Assembly (NCBI GenBank): GCA_964555675.1
Contig: CAZKTU010000136.1
Location: 1-16,536, forward strand
DNA length: 16,536 nucleotides
Origin: CAIWXH01 sp964555675
GTDB lineage: Bacteria > Chloroflexota > Chloroflexia > Chloroflexales > Chloroflexaceae
Direction: 5' to 3'
A program made the translations under genes and the position numbers. Positions 1-6,074 of the stretch are shown here, one piece after another; the first letter of the stretch is position 1; every line of letters begins with the position of its first letter. The notes under the pieces are model-generated. The model worked only from the letters and a program-made list of their open reading frames with translations. It was not told where the DNA came from and did not search any database.

Positions 1-3
1 GTA

Positions 4-924
4 CTAGAATCCGCCGAAGCTCTTCATCAGGCGCGGCACTGCCGGGCCCAGGATGACCACGAACAGAGCCGGGAAGATCAGGAAGACCATCGGGAAGAGC
101 ATCTTGATCGGGGCCTGCTGGGCCAGGGCCTCGGCCCGCTGGCGACGCCTGATGCGCATCTGGTCGGCCTGGATGCGCAGGATCTTCGACATCGAGACGC
201 CCAGCTGGTCGGCCTGGATCACCGCCGAGGTGAAGGTCTGCACGTCCTCGACGCCGGTGCGCTGGGCCAGGTCCTTCAGGGCCTCGCGGCGGGTGCGCCC
301 CAGGCGGATGTCCGAGAGCACCTTCTTGAACTCGCGGCTCAGCTCATCGTCCCATTTCTGGGTCACCCGCTGCAGGGCCAGGTCGAAAGCCAGGCCCGCC
401 TCGACGCTGATGCAGAGCAGGTCGAGGGCGTCGGGCAGGGCCTTCTGGATGGCCCGCTTGCGCCCCGAGATCTGACGGCCGAGCCACATCACGGGCAGCA
501 TGTAGCCCAGGATGAAGCCGATCGCGCTGTACATGAGCGCCTGGAGCAGGGGCATGGTCTGCAGGGTGACCAGGGTGATCACCGCGCCCAGCACCAGGGC
601 CAGCACCACCCGCAGGCCCACGAACATAGCCGGGGTGATCCCGCCAGGGTTGCCGGCCATCTGCAGGTTGACCCGCAGGCGTTCGGCGCTCTGCTTCGGG
701 CCGTACTTGCCCAGCACGGCCAGCACGCTCTTGAAGGCCGGCACGATCACCCGCTGGTGGAAGGGCTGCTGCAGCTCCAGCTCCTCCAGCGTCATCGCCC
801 GCTCGGTGAACTGACTCAGGCGGTCGCCGATCGCATCGGGCTGTCGCGTCTGCAACAGGCCGAAGATCAGCAGCCCGACGCCCGCCAGCAAGATCACCCC
901 CAGCAGCATGACCATCGGCGTCAT
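4..924 (-). CDS. tadC: TadC-like Flp/Tad pilus platform protein
   Basis: Predicted inner-membrane platform protein of a Tad pilus, 306 aa, partner of TadB and of the TadA ATPase. It has an N-terminal membrane helix (about residues 4-24), a central pair of hydrophobic segments (about 120-168), a cytoplasmic type II secretion F-domain (about 180-270, with the typical LPDALDLLCISVEAGLAFDLAL helix pair and an RLGRTRREAL segment), and a C-terminal hydrophobic hairpin (about 275-298). An open frame runs up to 1008, but I chose ATG at 924: GAGGT (931-935) sits 6 nt before it and it lies 2 nt after the tadB stop, which suggests translational coupling. It is the last gene of the cpaB-cpaE-tadA-tadB-tadC run. 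The stop codon is at 4-6, so the gene is complete. Confidence 0.93.
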   Translation of the reverse strand: MTPMVMLLGVILLAGVGLLIFGLLQTRQPDAIGDRLSQFTERAMTLEELELQQPFHQRVIVPAFKSVLAVLGKYGPKQSAERLRVNLQMAGNPGGITPAMFVGLRVVLALVLGAVITLVTLQTMPLLQALMYSAIGFILGYMLPVMWLGRQISGRKRAIQKALPDALDLLCISVEAGLAFDLALQRVTQKWDDELSREFKKVLSDIRLGRTRREALKDLAQRTGVEDVQTFTSAVIQADQLGVSMSKILRIQADQMRIRRRQRAEALAQQAPIKMLFPMVFLIFPALFVVILGPAVPRLMKSFGGF

Positions 925-926
925 CG

Positions 927-1919
927 TTAGACCTCGATATCCATAATCTTCATAATCGCAAAGTAGCCGATCACAATCATCACCAGCGAGGCCACCGGCA
1001 GGCAGCACCAGGCCTCGGGCGGCATGCCGAAGGTGAAGATCGGCGCCATATAGGTCGGGTTGACCACGCTGATGAAGAGGGCCAGGCCGATCGGCAGGGC
1101 CGTGATCACCCAGGCCGAGATGCGGCCCTGAGCCGTCAGGGTGTTGATCTCGCCCTTGATGCGCACCCGCTCGCGGATGGTGTGGCCGATCGTATCGAGG
1201 ATCTGGGCCAAGTTACCGCCCACCTCCATCTGGATATTCACCGCGGTGATCAACAGGTCGAGGTCGTCCGAGGGCACGCGCCGCTGCAGGTTGCCCAGAG
1301 CCTCTTCGGTTGTGCGGCCCAGGCCCACCTCTTGGACCACGCGCCGGAACTCAACATTGACCGGGTAGGGCGCCTCTTTCGAGACCATATCGAGGGTCTG
1401 GAGGAAGCTATAGCCGCCGCGCAGGGCGTTCGACATCATGGTGATCGTGTCGCCCAGCTGGTTGTTGAAGGCGGTCATGCGCTTCTTGGCGGTGTAGTTC
1501 ACATAGATGTTGGGGATGAACGAGAAGAGCACCGCCCCCACCAGGGCCGAGGCGAACATCGCCGCGGGGCTGGCCCGCCCGATATACACGCCGATCAAGG
1601 CCCCCACGCCGGCCGCCGCCGCCTTGACCAGATAGAACTCGGCCACGGTCAGCTTGACGTCGGCGCGGGCCAGGTCGCGGGCCGTATTGCTGCCCTGCTT
1701 GCTCTGCGAGACGACCTTGTCGAGGCGCTCGAGTGCCTGCCGGGGGTTGGCCGTGGGCTGCTCGACCGCTCGCCCGGCGAACTCGCTCAGGCGCTGCGAG
1801 ACGGCGTCGCGGCGCGAGCTGCGAATCACCACCCCGACCGCCACCAGCAAGAGCAGCGAGATCAGGCCGAGGCCGGCCAGGGTGATCGGCATAAACTCAG
1901 GCGAGAGGAGTCGATCCAT
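927..1919 (-). CDS. tadB: TadB-like Flp/Tad pilus platform protein
   Basis: Predicted polytopic membrane protein of the Tad platform, 330 aa. One N-terminal helix (about residues 12-32) is followed by a basic stretch, a central hydrophobic region (about 95-140), the T2SSF domain (about 155-270, containing GDTITMMSNALRGGYSF and EVGGNLAQILDTIGHTIRERVRIKGEI) and two C-terminal helices (about 270-325). The ILDTIGHTIRERxRIKxEIxxLTAQGRxS pattern is characteristic of TadB. The ATG at 1919 lies 14 nt after the tadA stop and is preceded by only a weak GGGA ribosome site, so translation is probably coupled to tadA. TadB and TadC are homologous and probably act as a heteromer that moves pilin subunits using TadA energy. 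Full length for the family. Confidence 0.94.
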   Translation of the reverse strand: MDRLLSPEFMPITLAGLGLISLLLLVAVGVVIRSSRRDAVSQRLSEFAGRAVEQPTANPRQALERLDKVVSQSKQGSNTARDLARADVKLTVAEFYLVKAAAAGVGALIGVYIGRASPAAMFASALVGAVLFSFIPNIYVNYTAKKRMTAFNNQLGDTITMMSNALRGGYSFLQTLDMVSKEAPYPVNVEFRRVVQEVGLGRTTEEALGNLQRRVPSDDLDLLITAVNIQMEVGGNLAQILDTIGHTIRERVRIKGEINTLTAQGRISAWVITALPIGLALFISVVNPTYMAPIFTFGMPPEAWCCLPVASLVMIVIGYFAIMKIMDIEV

Positions 1920-1933
1920 AGAATATTCCCGAC

Positions 1934-3331
1934 CTAGAAGCTAAAGCGGTCGCCGCCGCCGAAGGTGTTCGACGGCAGGTAGATATTGAGCGCCTCGAAC
2001 TTCTCGATAAACTTCGGACGCACCCCCGTCGGCCGCAGCGTGCCGATGATCTTGCCCTTATCATCGATGCCGGTCTGCTCGAAGACGAAGATATCCTGCA
2101 TCACCACCACGTCGCCCTCCATGCCCGAGATCTCGGTGACCTGAGTCACCTTGCGCGAGCCGTCCTTGAGGCGCGACTGCTGCACAATCACCTGCACGGC
2201 CGAGACGATCTGCTCGCGGATGGCCCGCGCCGGCAGGTCGAGGCCGGCCATCAGGCACATGGTCTCGATGCGGCCGATCGAGTCCTTCGGGGTATTGGCG
2301 TGGATGGTGGTCATCGAGCCGTCGTGGCCCGTATTCATGGCCTGCAGCATGTCCATCGTCTCGCCGCCGCGGCACTCGCCCACGATAATCCGCTCGGGGC
2401 GCATACGCAGACAGTTGATCACCAGGTCGCGGATGGTCACCTCGCCGCGACCCTCGACGTTGGGCGGGCGCGACTCGAGGCTGACCACGTGGTCCTGGCG
2501 CAGCTGCAGCTCGGCGGCGTTCTCGACCGTGATAATGCGCTCGTCCTCGGGGATGAACGAGGAGAGCACATTCAACAGGGTGGTCTTGCCCGAGCCGGTG
2601 CCGCCCGAGACGACGATATTGGTGCGGGCCTTCACGCAGGCCTCGAGGAAGTCGCCCATCTCGCGGCTCATCGAGCCGAAGTGCACCAGGTCGTCGACGG
2701 TCAGCTTATCCTTCTTGAACTTACGGATGGTGACCGTGGGACCATTGAGCGCCAGGGGCCTGATGATCGCATTGACGCGCGAGCCGTCCTTCAGGCGGGC
2801 GTCGACCATCGGCGACGATTCGTCGACGCGGCGCCCCAGAGGGGCCACGATGCGGTCGATGATGCGCAGCACATGCTCGTCGTTGAGGAAGGTGATGTCG
2901 GTGCGGATGAGCTTGCCCTTGCGCTCGACATAGACCTGCTTCGGGCCGTTGACCATGATCTCGCTGATCTCGGGGTCGGCGAGCATCGGCTCGAGCGGGC
3001 CCAGGCCGACAATATCGGCCTCGATACTCTCGAACATGCGCTGGCGCTCGCTCCGCGTGAGCACGATGCTCTCGCCGTCGAGGATCGACTGGAAGGCCTC
3101 CTCGACCTGCTTGCGCACCTTGGCCGTGTTCGACAGGTCCAGCTTCGGGTCGAGCTCGCTGATCAGCCGGTTCTGCACGCGCAGCTTGATCTCGTTGAAG
3201 TTATCGTCGACGTGCGGGGCCCCGCCGTGGGGCCGCAGCGCGCCTGACGGCGGCCCCCCCGGCCTGCTGGCCGAAGCGGGTGTCACTTCCGAGGCGGGCG
3301 TCGTGCCCCCGATGCGCTTGAGCAGAGACAT
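1934..3331 (-). CDS. tadA: TadA/CpaF secretion ATPase
   Basis: Hexameric cytoplasmic ATPase that powers Flp pilus assembly, 465 aa. After a flexible Pro/Gly/Ala-rich N-terminus (about 10-40) comes the N-terminal domain with DIVGLGPLEPML and SEIMVNGPKQVYVERKGK (about 105-141). Walker A is GGTGSGKT (243-250), an Asp-box-like segment is RIITVENAAELQL (265-277), the Walker B region is RIIVGECRGGE (314-324), and the His box is TGHDGSMTTIHANTP (334-348). The CpaF signature ECRGGE and the TadA-type length separate it from PilB and GspE. The usual acidic pair in the Asp box reads Glu-Asn here. The start is firm: GGAGGAG (3338-3344) lies 6 nt before the ATG. It follows cpaE by 39 nt. Confidence 0.96.
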   Translation of the reverse strand: MSLLKRIGGTTPASEVTPASASRPGGPPSGALRPHGGAPHVDDNFNEIKLRVQNRLISELDPKLDLSNTAKVRKQVEEAFQSILDGESIVLTRSERQRMFESIEADIVGLGPLEPMLADPEISEIMVNGPKQVYVERKGKLIRTDITFLNDEHVLRIIDRIVAPLGRRVDESSPMVDARLKDGSRVNAIIRPLALNGPTVTIRKFKKDKLTVDDLVHFGSMSREMGDFLEACVKARTNIVVSGGTGSGKTTLLNVLSSFIPEDERIITVENAAELQLRQDHVVSLESRPPNVEGRGEVTIRDLVINCLRMRPERIIVGECRGGETMDMLQAMNTGHDGSMTTIHANTPKDSIGRIETMCLMAGLDLPARAIREQIVSAVQVIVQQSRLKDGSRKVTQVTEISGMEGDVVVMQDIFVFEQTGIDDKGKIIGTLRPTGVRPKFIEKFEALNIYLPSNTFGGGDRFSF

Positions 3332-3337
3332 AGTGGG

Positions 3338-3344
3338 CTCCTCC
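3338..3344 (-). promoter_or_regulatory. Strong ribosome binding site of tadA
   Basis: On the minus strand the sequence is GGAGGAG, 6 nt upstream of the tadA ATG at 3331. It is among the strongest Shine-Dalgarno matches in the window and fixes the tadA start. Confidence 0.8.
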
Positions 3345-3370
3345 GGAGCGTGTGGCCTGTTGGGCTGTCC

Positions 3371-4654
3371 CTAGCGCTTGATGATCCGCGAGAAGAGGCC
3401 GCCCTGCTTCTGGGCCGGCTCGGCGGCGGCCGCAGGGGCGCCGGCAGCCGGTTTGGCGGCCGAGGCCTTGGCGACCGTGGTCAACTCGCGGGCTAGGGTG
3501 ATGATATCGCGCACCATCTGGTGGGTCGGCTTGCTGATCACCAGGGGCACGCCCTGGTTGATCGAGAAGGTCACATCCTGGCCGGCGTCGCCGATCTGCA
3601 GCACCACCTTGCGCTGGATATTCTTCTCCACATCCTCGGCGCGGATGCCGGTGCGGTTGCTGGCCTTGTTCAGCACCAGCATGACCTTCTCGTGGGGGTA
3701 CTCGAGCAGGTCGGCCACCTCGAGGAAGAGCTTGATATTGCGGATGCAGTGCATCTCGAGCGTCATCAGGGTGACGATGCGCGAGGCCATATCGAGCACG
3801 GCCAGCGAGCGGTCCTGGAACGAGGCCGGCGTGTCGACCACCACATAGTCGAACTCGCGGCGCAGCGCCTCGAGGATGGCGCGGATATGGTCGGCGGTCA
3901 CCAGCTCGCCCCGTTGCGGGTCGGGGGGCGCCAGCAGCACCTTTACCTGCGAGGTGTGGGTGGCCAGAACATCATTGAGCAGGTCGCGGTCAAGCTCGTC
4001 GACGCGCTGGGCCAGCTCGATGATCGTCTTCTCGGAGCGCAGGTTGAGGATGACCGTCAGGTCGCCGAAGACGACATTGGCGTCGACCAGGGCGACCTTC
4101 TTGTTGGTCGCCTGGCGCAAAGCCACGGCCAGGTTGGCGGCCACCGACGAGGTGCCCACCCCGCCTTTCGGGCTGAAGACGGCCACGATCTGGCCTTCGC
4201 CGTTGCCGCCGCCGCCCGCGGCCGTCGTATCGCCGCCGCCGCCGCCTTGGGGGGCCGCCTTGGGGCGGGTCGAGGCCAGCTTATAGACGTGGCGGATCGA
4301 CTTGTACAGGTCGTCGGCGCTGATCGGCTTGGTGAGAAACTCGCGTGCCCCGGCCAGCATCGCCCGCCGCAGGTAGTCGGTCTCGCCCTGCACGCTCATG
4401 ATAATGACCTGGACCCCCGGGTCCTGGGTCATGATCGCCTCGGTGGCGGTGATGCCGTCCATGTCCGGCATGTTGATATCCATGAGAATGACGTCGGGCC
4501 GCTGGGTGCGCGCCAGGGCGACCGCCTCGCGGCCATTGCTGGCCTTGGCGATCACCTCGATATCCTTCTCAAAGAAGAGCAGCTTCTCAAGCTGATCGCG
4601 CGTGTCGATGATATCATCGACGATCATGACGCGGATCTTCTCGCCCTCGGTCAT
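3371..4654 (-). CDS. cpaE: CpaE/TadZ-like pilus localisation protein: receiver domain plus MinD-type ATPase
   Basis: 427 aa, cytoplasmic, predicted to position the Tad machine at the membrane. Residues 6-125 form a CheY-like receiver with all key residues visible: acidic pair D13/D14, phospho-acceptor D59 in MDINMPDMDG, S87 and K109-P110. A Gly-rich linker (about 135-154) follows. Residues 155-390 are a MinD/ParA-type ATPase with deviant Walker A KGGVGTS (163-169), including the signature lysine, then VDANVVFGDL (Walker A' region) and VVVDTPASF (Walker B). The tail is Ala/Pro-rich and ends in basic residues. Many CpaE/TadZ proteins have degenerate receivers; this one looks competent for phosphorylation. 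The ATG has GAGGAG 6 nt upstream. It sits between cpaB and tadA in the assembly operon and may also have its own promoter at 4692-4697. Confidence 0.94.
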   Translation of the reverse strand: MTEGEKIRVMIVDDIIDTRDQLEKLLFFEKDIEVIAKASNGREAVALARTQRPDVILMDINMPDMDGITATEAIMTQDPGVQVIIMSVQGETDYLRRAMLAGAREFLTKPISADDLYKSIRHVYKLASTRPKAAPQGGGGGDTTAAGGGGNGEGQIVAVFSPKGGVGTSSVAANLAVALRQATNKKVALVDANVVFGDLTVILNLRSEKTIIELAQRVDELDRDLLNDVLATHTSQVKVLLAPPDPQRGELVTADHIRAILEALRREFDYVVVDTPASFQDRSLAVLDMASRIVTLMTLEMHCIRNIKLFLEVADLLEYPHEKVMLVLNKASNRTGIRAEDVEKNIQRKVVLQIGDAGQDVTFSINQGVPLVISKPTHQMVRDIITLARELTTVAKASAAKPAAGAPAAAAEPAQKQGGLFSRIIKR

Positions 4655-4691
4655 GGATTGCTCCTCACACGTTGCCGCTTTGATGGGTACC

Positions 4692-4697
4692 AGTATA
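4692..4697 (-). promoter_or_regulatory. Possible -10 box for an internal cpaE promoter
   Basis: The minus strand reads TATACT (5 of 6 to consensus), with a predicted transcription start about 30 nt before the cpaE ATG. The matching -35 region is weak (about 3 of 6, GCGGCA at 18 bp), so this is tentative. It lies in the 130-nt cpaB-cpaE gap downstream of a GC-rich hairpin, where an internal start would be useful. Confidence 0.3.
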
Positions 4698-4733
4698 CAG
4701 GATTTGCGCGCCCTCTGCCGCCCGCTTAACAGA

Positions 4734-4773
4734 TTCCCCCCTCCCCCATCTGAGGGGGAAGGGGGAAGGGGGG
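4734..4773 (-). repeat. C/G-tract hairpin between cpaB and cpaE
   Basis: On the plus strand two C runs (6 and 5, separated by T; 4736-4747) face three G runs (5, 5 and 6, separated by AA; 4754-4773) across the spacer ATCTGA. They form a stem of at least six contiguous pairs that extends with one bulge. It begins 11 nt after the cpaB stop. There is no T tract on the minus-strand RNA side, so it is more likely an attenuator, an mRNA stability element or a dispersed intergenic repeat than a classical terminator. The plus-strand G runs could also form a G-quadruplex. Confidence 0.5.
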
Positions 4774-4784
4774 CAAGGAGGACG

Positions 4785-5819
4785 CTACGGCACCCGGGTC
4801 GGCGCGGGGGTGCGGGTCGGCTGCGGGGTCAACTGCTCGTCGACGCCGACCACGAAGGGCTGCAGGGGCTGGGGCAGCGGCAGGCCGAACTCGGCGATCA
4901 GCAGGTCGAGGGTCACGCCGGTGGTCGGCTCGAATGCGCTGTCGCCCGCTCCGCGCAGCACCAGCACCAACCTGGCCTCGGCCGAGATGGCGAACTCCAT
5001 CAGCTCGGCCTCTTGGTCGTTGATCGCCAGCACCAGCGTCCAGGTGCCCTGGGTCACCACGCCACCGGCCGCCGCCGAGTCGGCCGGCTGGATCGGCTGG
5101 CCCGTATCGTCCACGGGCGGGGCGGCCTCGGGGGCCGCGCCCTCGGGGGTGGGCTCGGTGACCACGGGCGGCCTGACGATGCGGATCACCTGGGCCCGCT
5201 GCACGATCGTCTTGGTGCTGCGCAGGGGCACGTCGACGATCGCATTGGTGTTCACGTCGGCCGGCGTCGTTCCATCGGGGGCGGTCTGCGCCTGGCTCTC
5301 GGTGATTGTCGAAACCGGGCGCACCACCTGGAAGGTGGCCACCACGTCGACGAAGTCGCCGGGCTTGACCTGGTCGGCCACGCCGGTCAGGTTATTGACC
5401 ACAAAGGGGTAGGCCTTATCGCGCGAGCGGTCGGCCTCGGCGGTGGGGATCTGCTGCGACAGCCCGGGGTCGACCAGGGCCGACTTGGTGATCAGCTCGT
5501 TGGCGCGGAAGGGCCTGACCGTCAGCTTGCCCTCGATCTCGCCGACGGTCGAGAAGTTCTCCTCGGCGTCAAACTCGCTCTGGGGGATGCTGATGACTTC
5601 GAGCAGGGTCAGGCTGTCGGTGATCACGGTGTTGGCCGGGATGTCGACGCGGGCCCGCACGACCTCGACCTCGGGCGGCTCAGTGGGTAGCACCTCGCCC
5701 GTGGCGACAGGGCCAGTGCCGGGCAGGGGCCCGCCTGGCTGCAGGAAGAGGAAGAGGGCGACGGCCCCGACAATCAGGATGAGGCCGATGAGCAAGATGA
5801 GCACGCCACCACGCCGCAT
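4785..5819 (-). CDS. cpaB: CpaB/RcpC-like Flp pilus assembly protein
   Basis: 344 aa, predicted to be anchored by one N-terminal helix (about 5-27) with the rest outside the membrane. The linker is Pro/Gly-rich (28-50). A SAF domain follows (about 52-116: RARVDIPANTVITDSLT, then IPQSEF and EGKLTVRPFRANELIT), and then an RcpC-type domain (about 135-290, with KPGDFVDVVATF and TLVLAINDQEAELMEFA). A Pro/Thr-rich tail (about 330-344) closes it. Family members work with the Tad secretin in Gram-negatives; no secretin gene is in this window, so here the partner may be wall or surface components. A Pro/Ala-rich insertion (about 217-252) separates strands of the RcpC domain. The ATG at 5819 has AGGAAGG about 9 nt upstream and is the first gene of the assembly operon. 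Confidence 0.9.
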   Translation of the reverse strand: MRRGGVLILLIGLILIVGAVALFLFLQPGGPLPGTGPVATGEVLPTEPPEVEVVRARVDIPANTVITDSLTLLEVISIPQSEFDAEENFSTVGEIEGKLTVRPFRANELITKSALVDPGLSQQIPTAEADRSRDKAYPFVVNNLTGVADQVKPGDFVDVVATFQVVRPVSTITESQAQTAPDGTTPADVNTNAIVDVPLRSTKTIVQRAQVIRIVRPPVVTEPTPEGAAPEAAPPVDDTGQPIQPADSAAAGGVVTQGTWTLVLAINDQEAELMEFAISAEARLVLVLRGAGDSAFEPTTGVTLDLLIAEFGLPLPQPLQPFVVGVDEQLTPQPTRTPAPTRVP

Positions 5820-5880
5820 AGAGGGGCTTCCTTCCTATCAGGAGCGGTCGTGCGGTATCGCTGACCTACAAAGTACGCAC

Positions 5881-5886
5881 ATTATA
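5881..5886 (-). promoter_or_regulatory. Extended -10 promoter of the cpaB-tadC operon
   Basis: The minus strand reads TGCTATAAT: a perfect TATAAT preceded by TGn, the extended -10 form. The -35 region is poor (TTGGGG at 15 bp at best), as is common when an extended -10 is present. The predicted start is about 55 nt before the cpaB ATG. The rest of 5887-6074 holds a small AACAGC/GCTGTT inverted repeat (5993-6007), the hairpin at 6022-6046, and no gene that I can see. Confidence 0.6.
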
Positions 5887-6021
5887 GCACACGCTGGCAA
5901 CCCCCAACCCGCAGATACTGCGTCAGTAGCAGGAACCAGCCTTTACACTTTGTGTGAGGCGGCCCATCGCCCCCCCTCCGCGACCGGCGCGAAACAGCCG
6001 AGCTGTTCGGTCATGGGAGCA

Positions 6022-6046
6022 GCGGGGAGGGCGACGCCCTCCCCGC
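6022..6046 (-). terminator. Perfect 11-bp GC hairpin after the propeller gene
   Basis: GCGGGGAGGGC and its exact reverse complement are separated by a 3-nt loop. It lies 28 nt after the stop of the minus-strand propeller gene and upstream of the cpaB promoter. No T tract follows on the minus strand, so termination would not be of the classical intrinsic type; 3'-end protection is an alternative. The stem core resembles the hairpin at 8938-8965. Confidence 0.55.
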
Positions 6047-6074
6047 AAGCCTAACCGGGCAGGATGGAATTGCA

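Noticed and set aside
4602..5690. A 362-codon plus-strand frame opposite cpaB
   Set aside because: Antisense shadow with Gly/His/Asp-rich low-complexity sequence; the start region is formed by the C/G-tract repeat.
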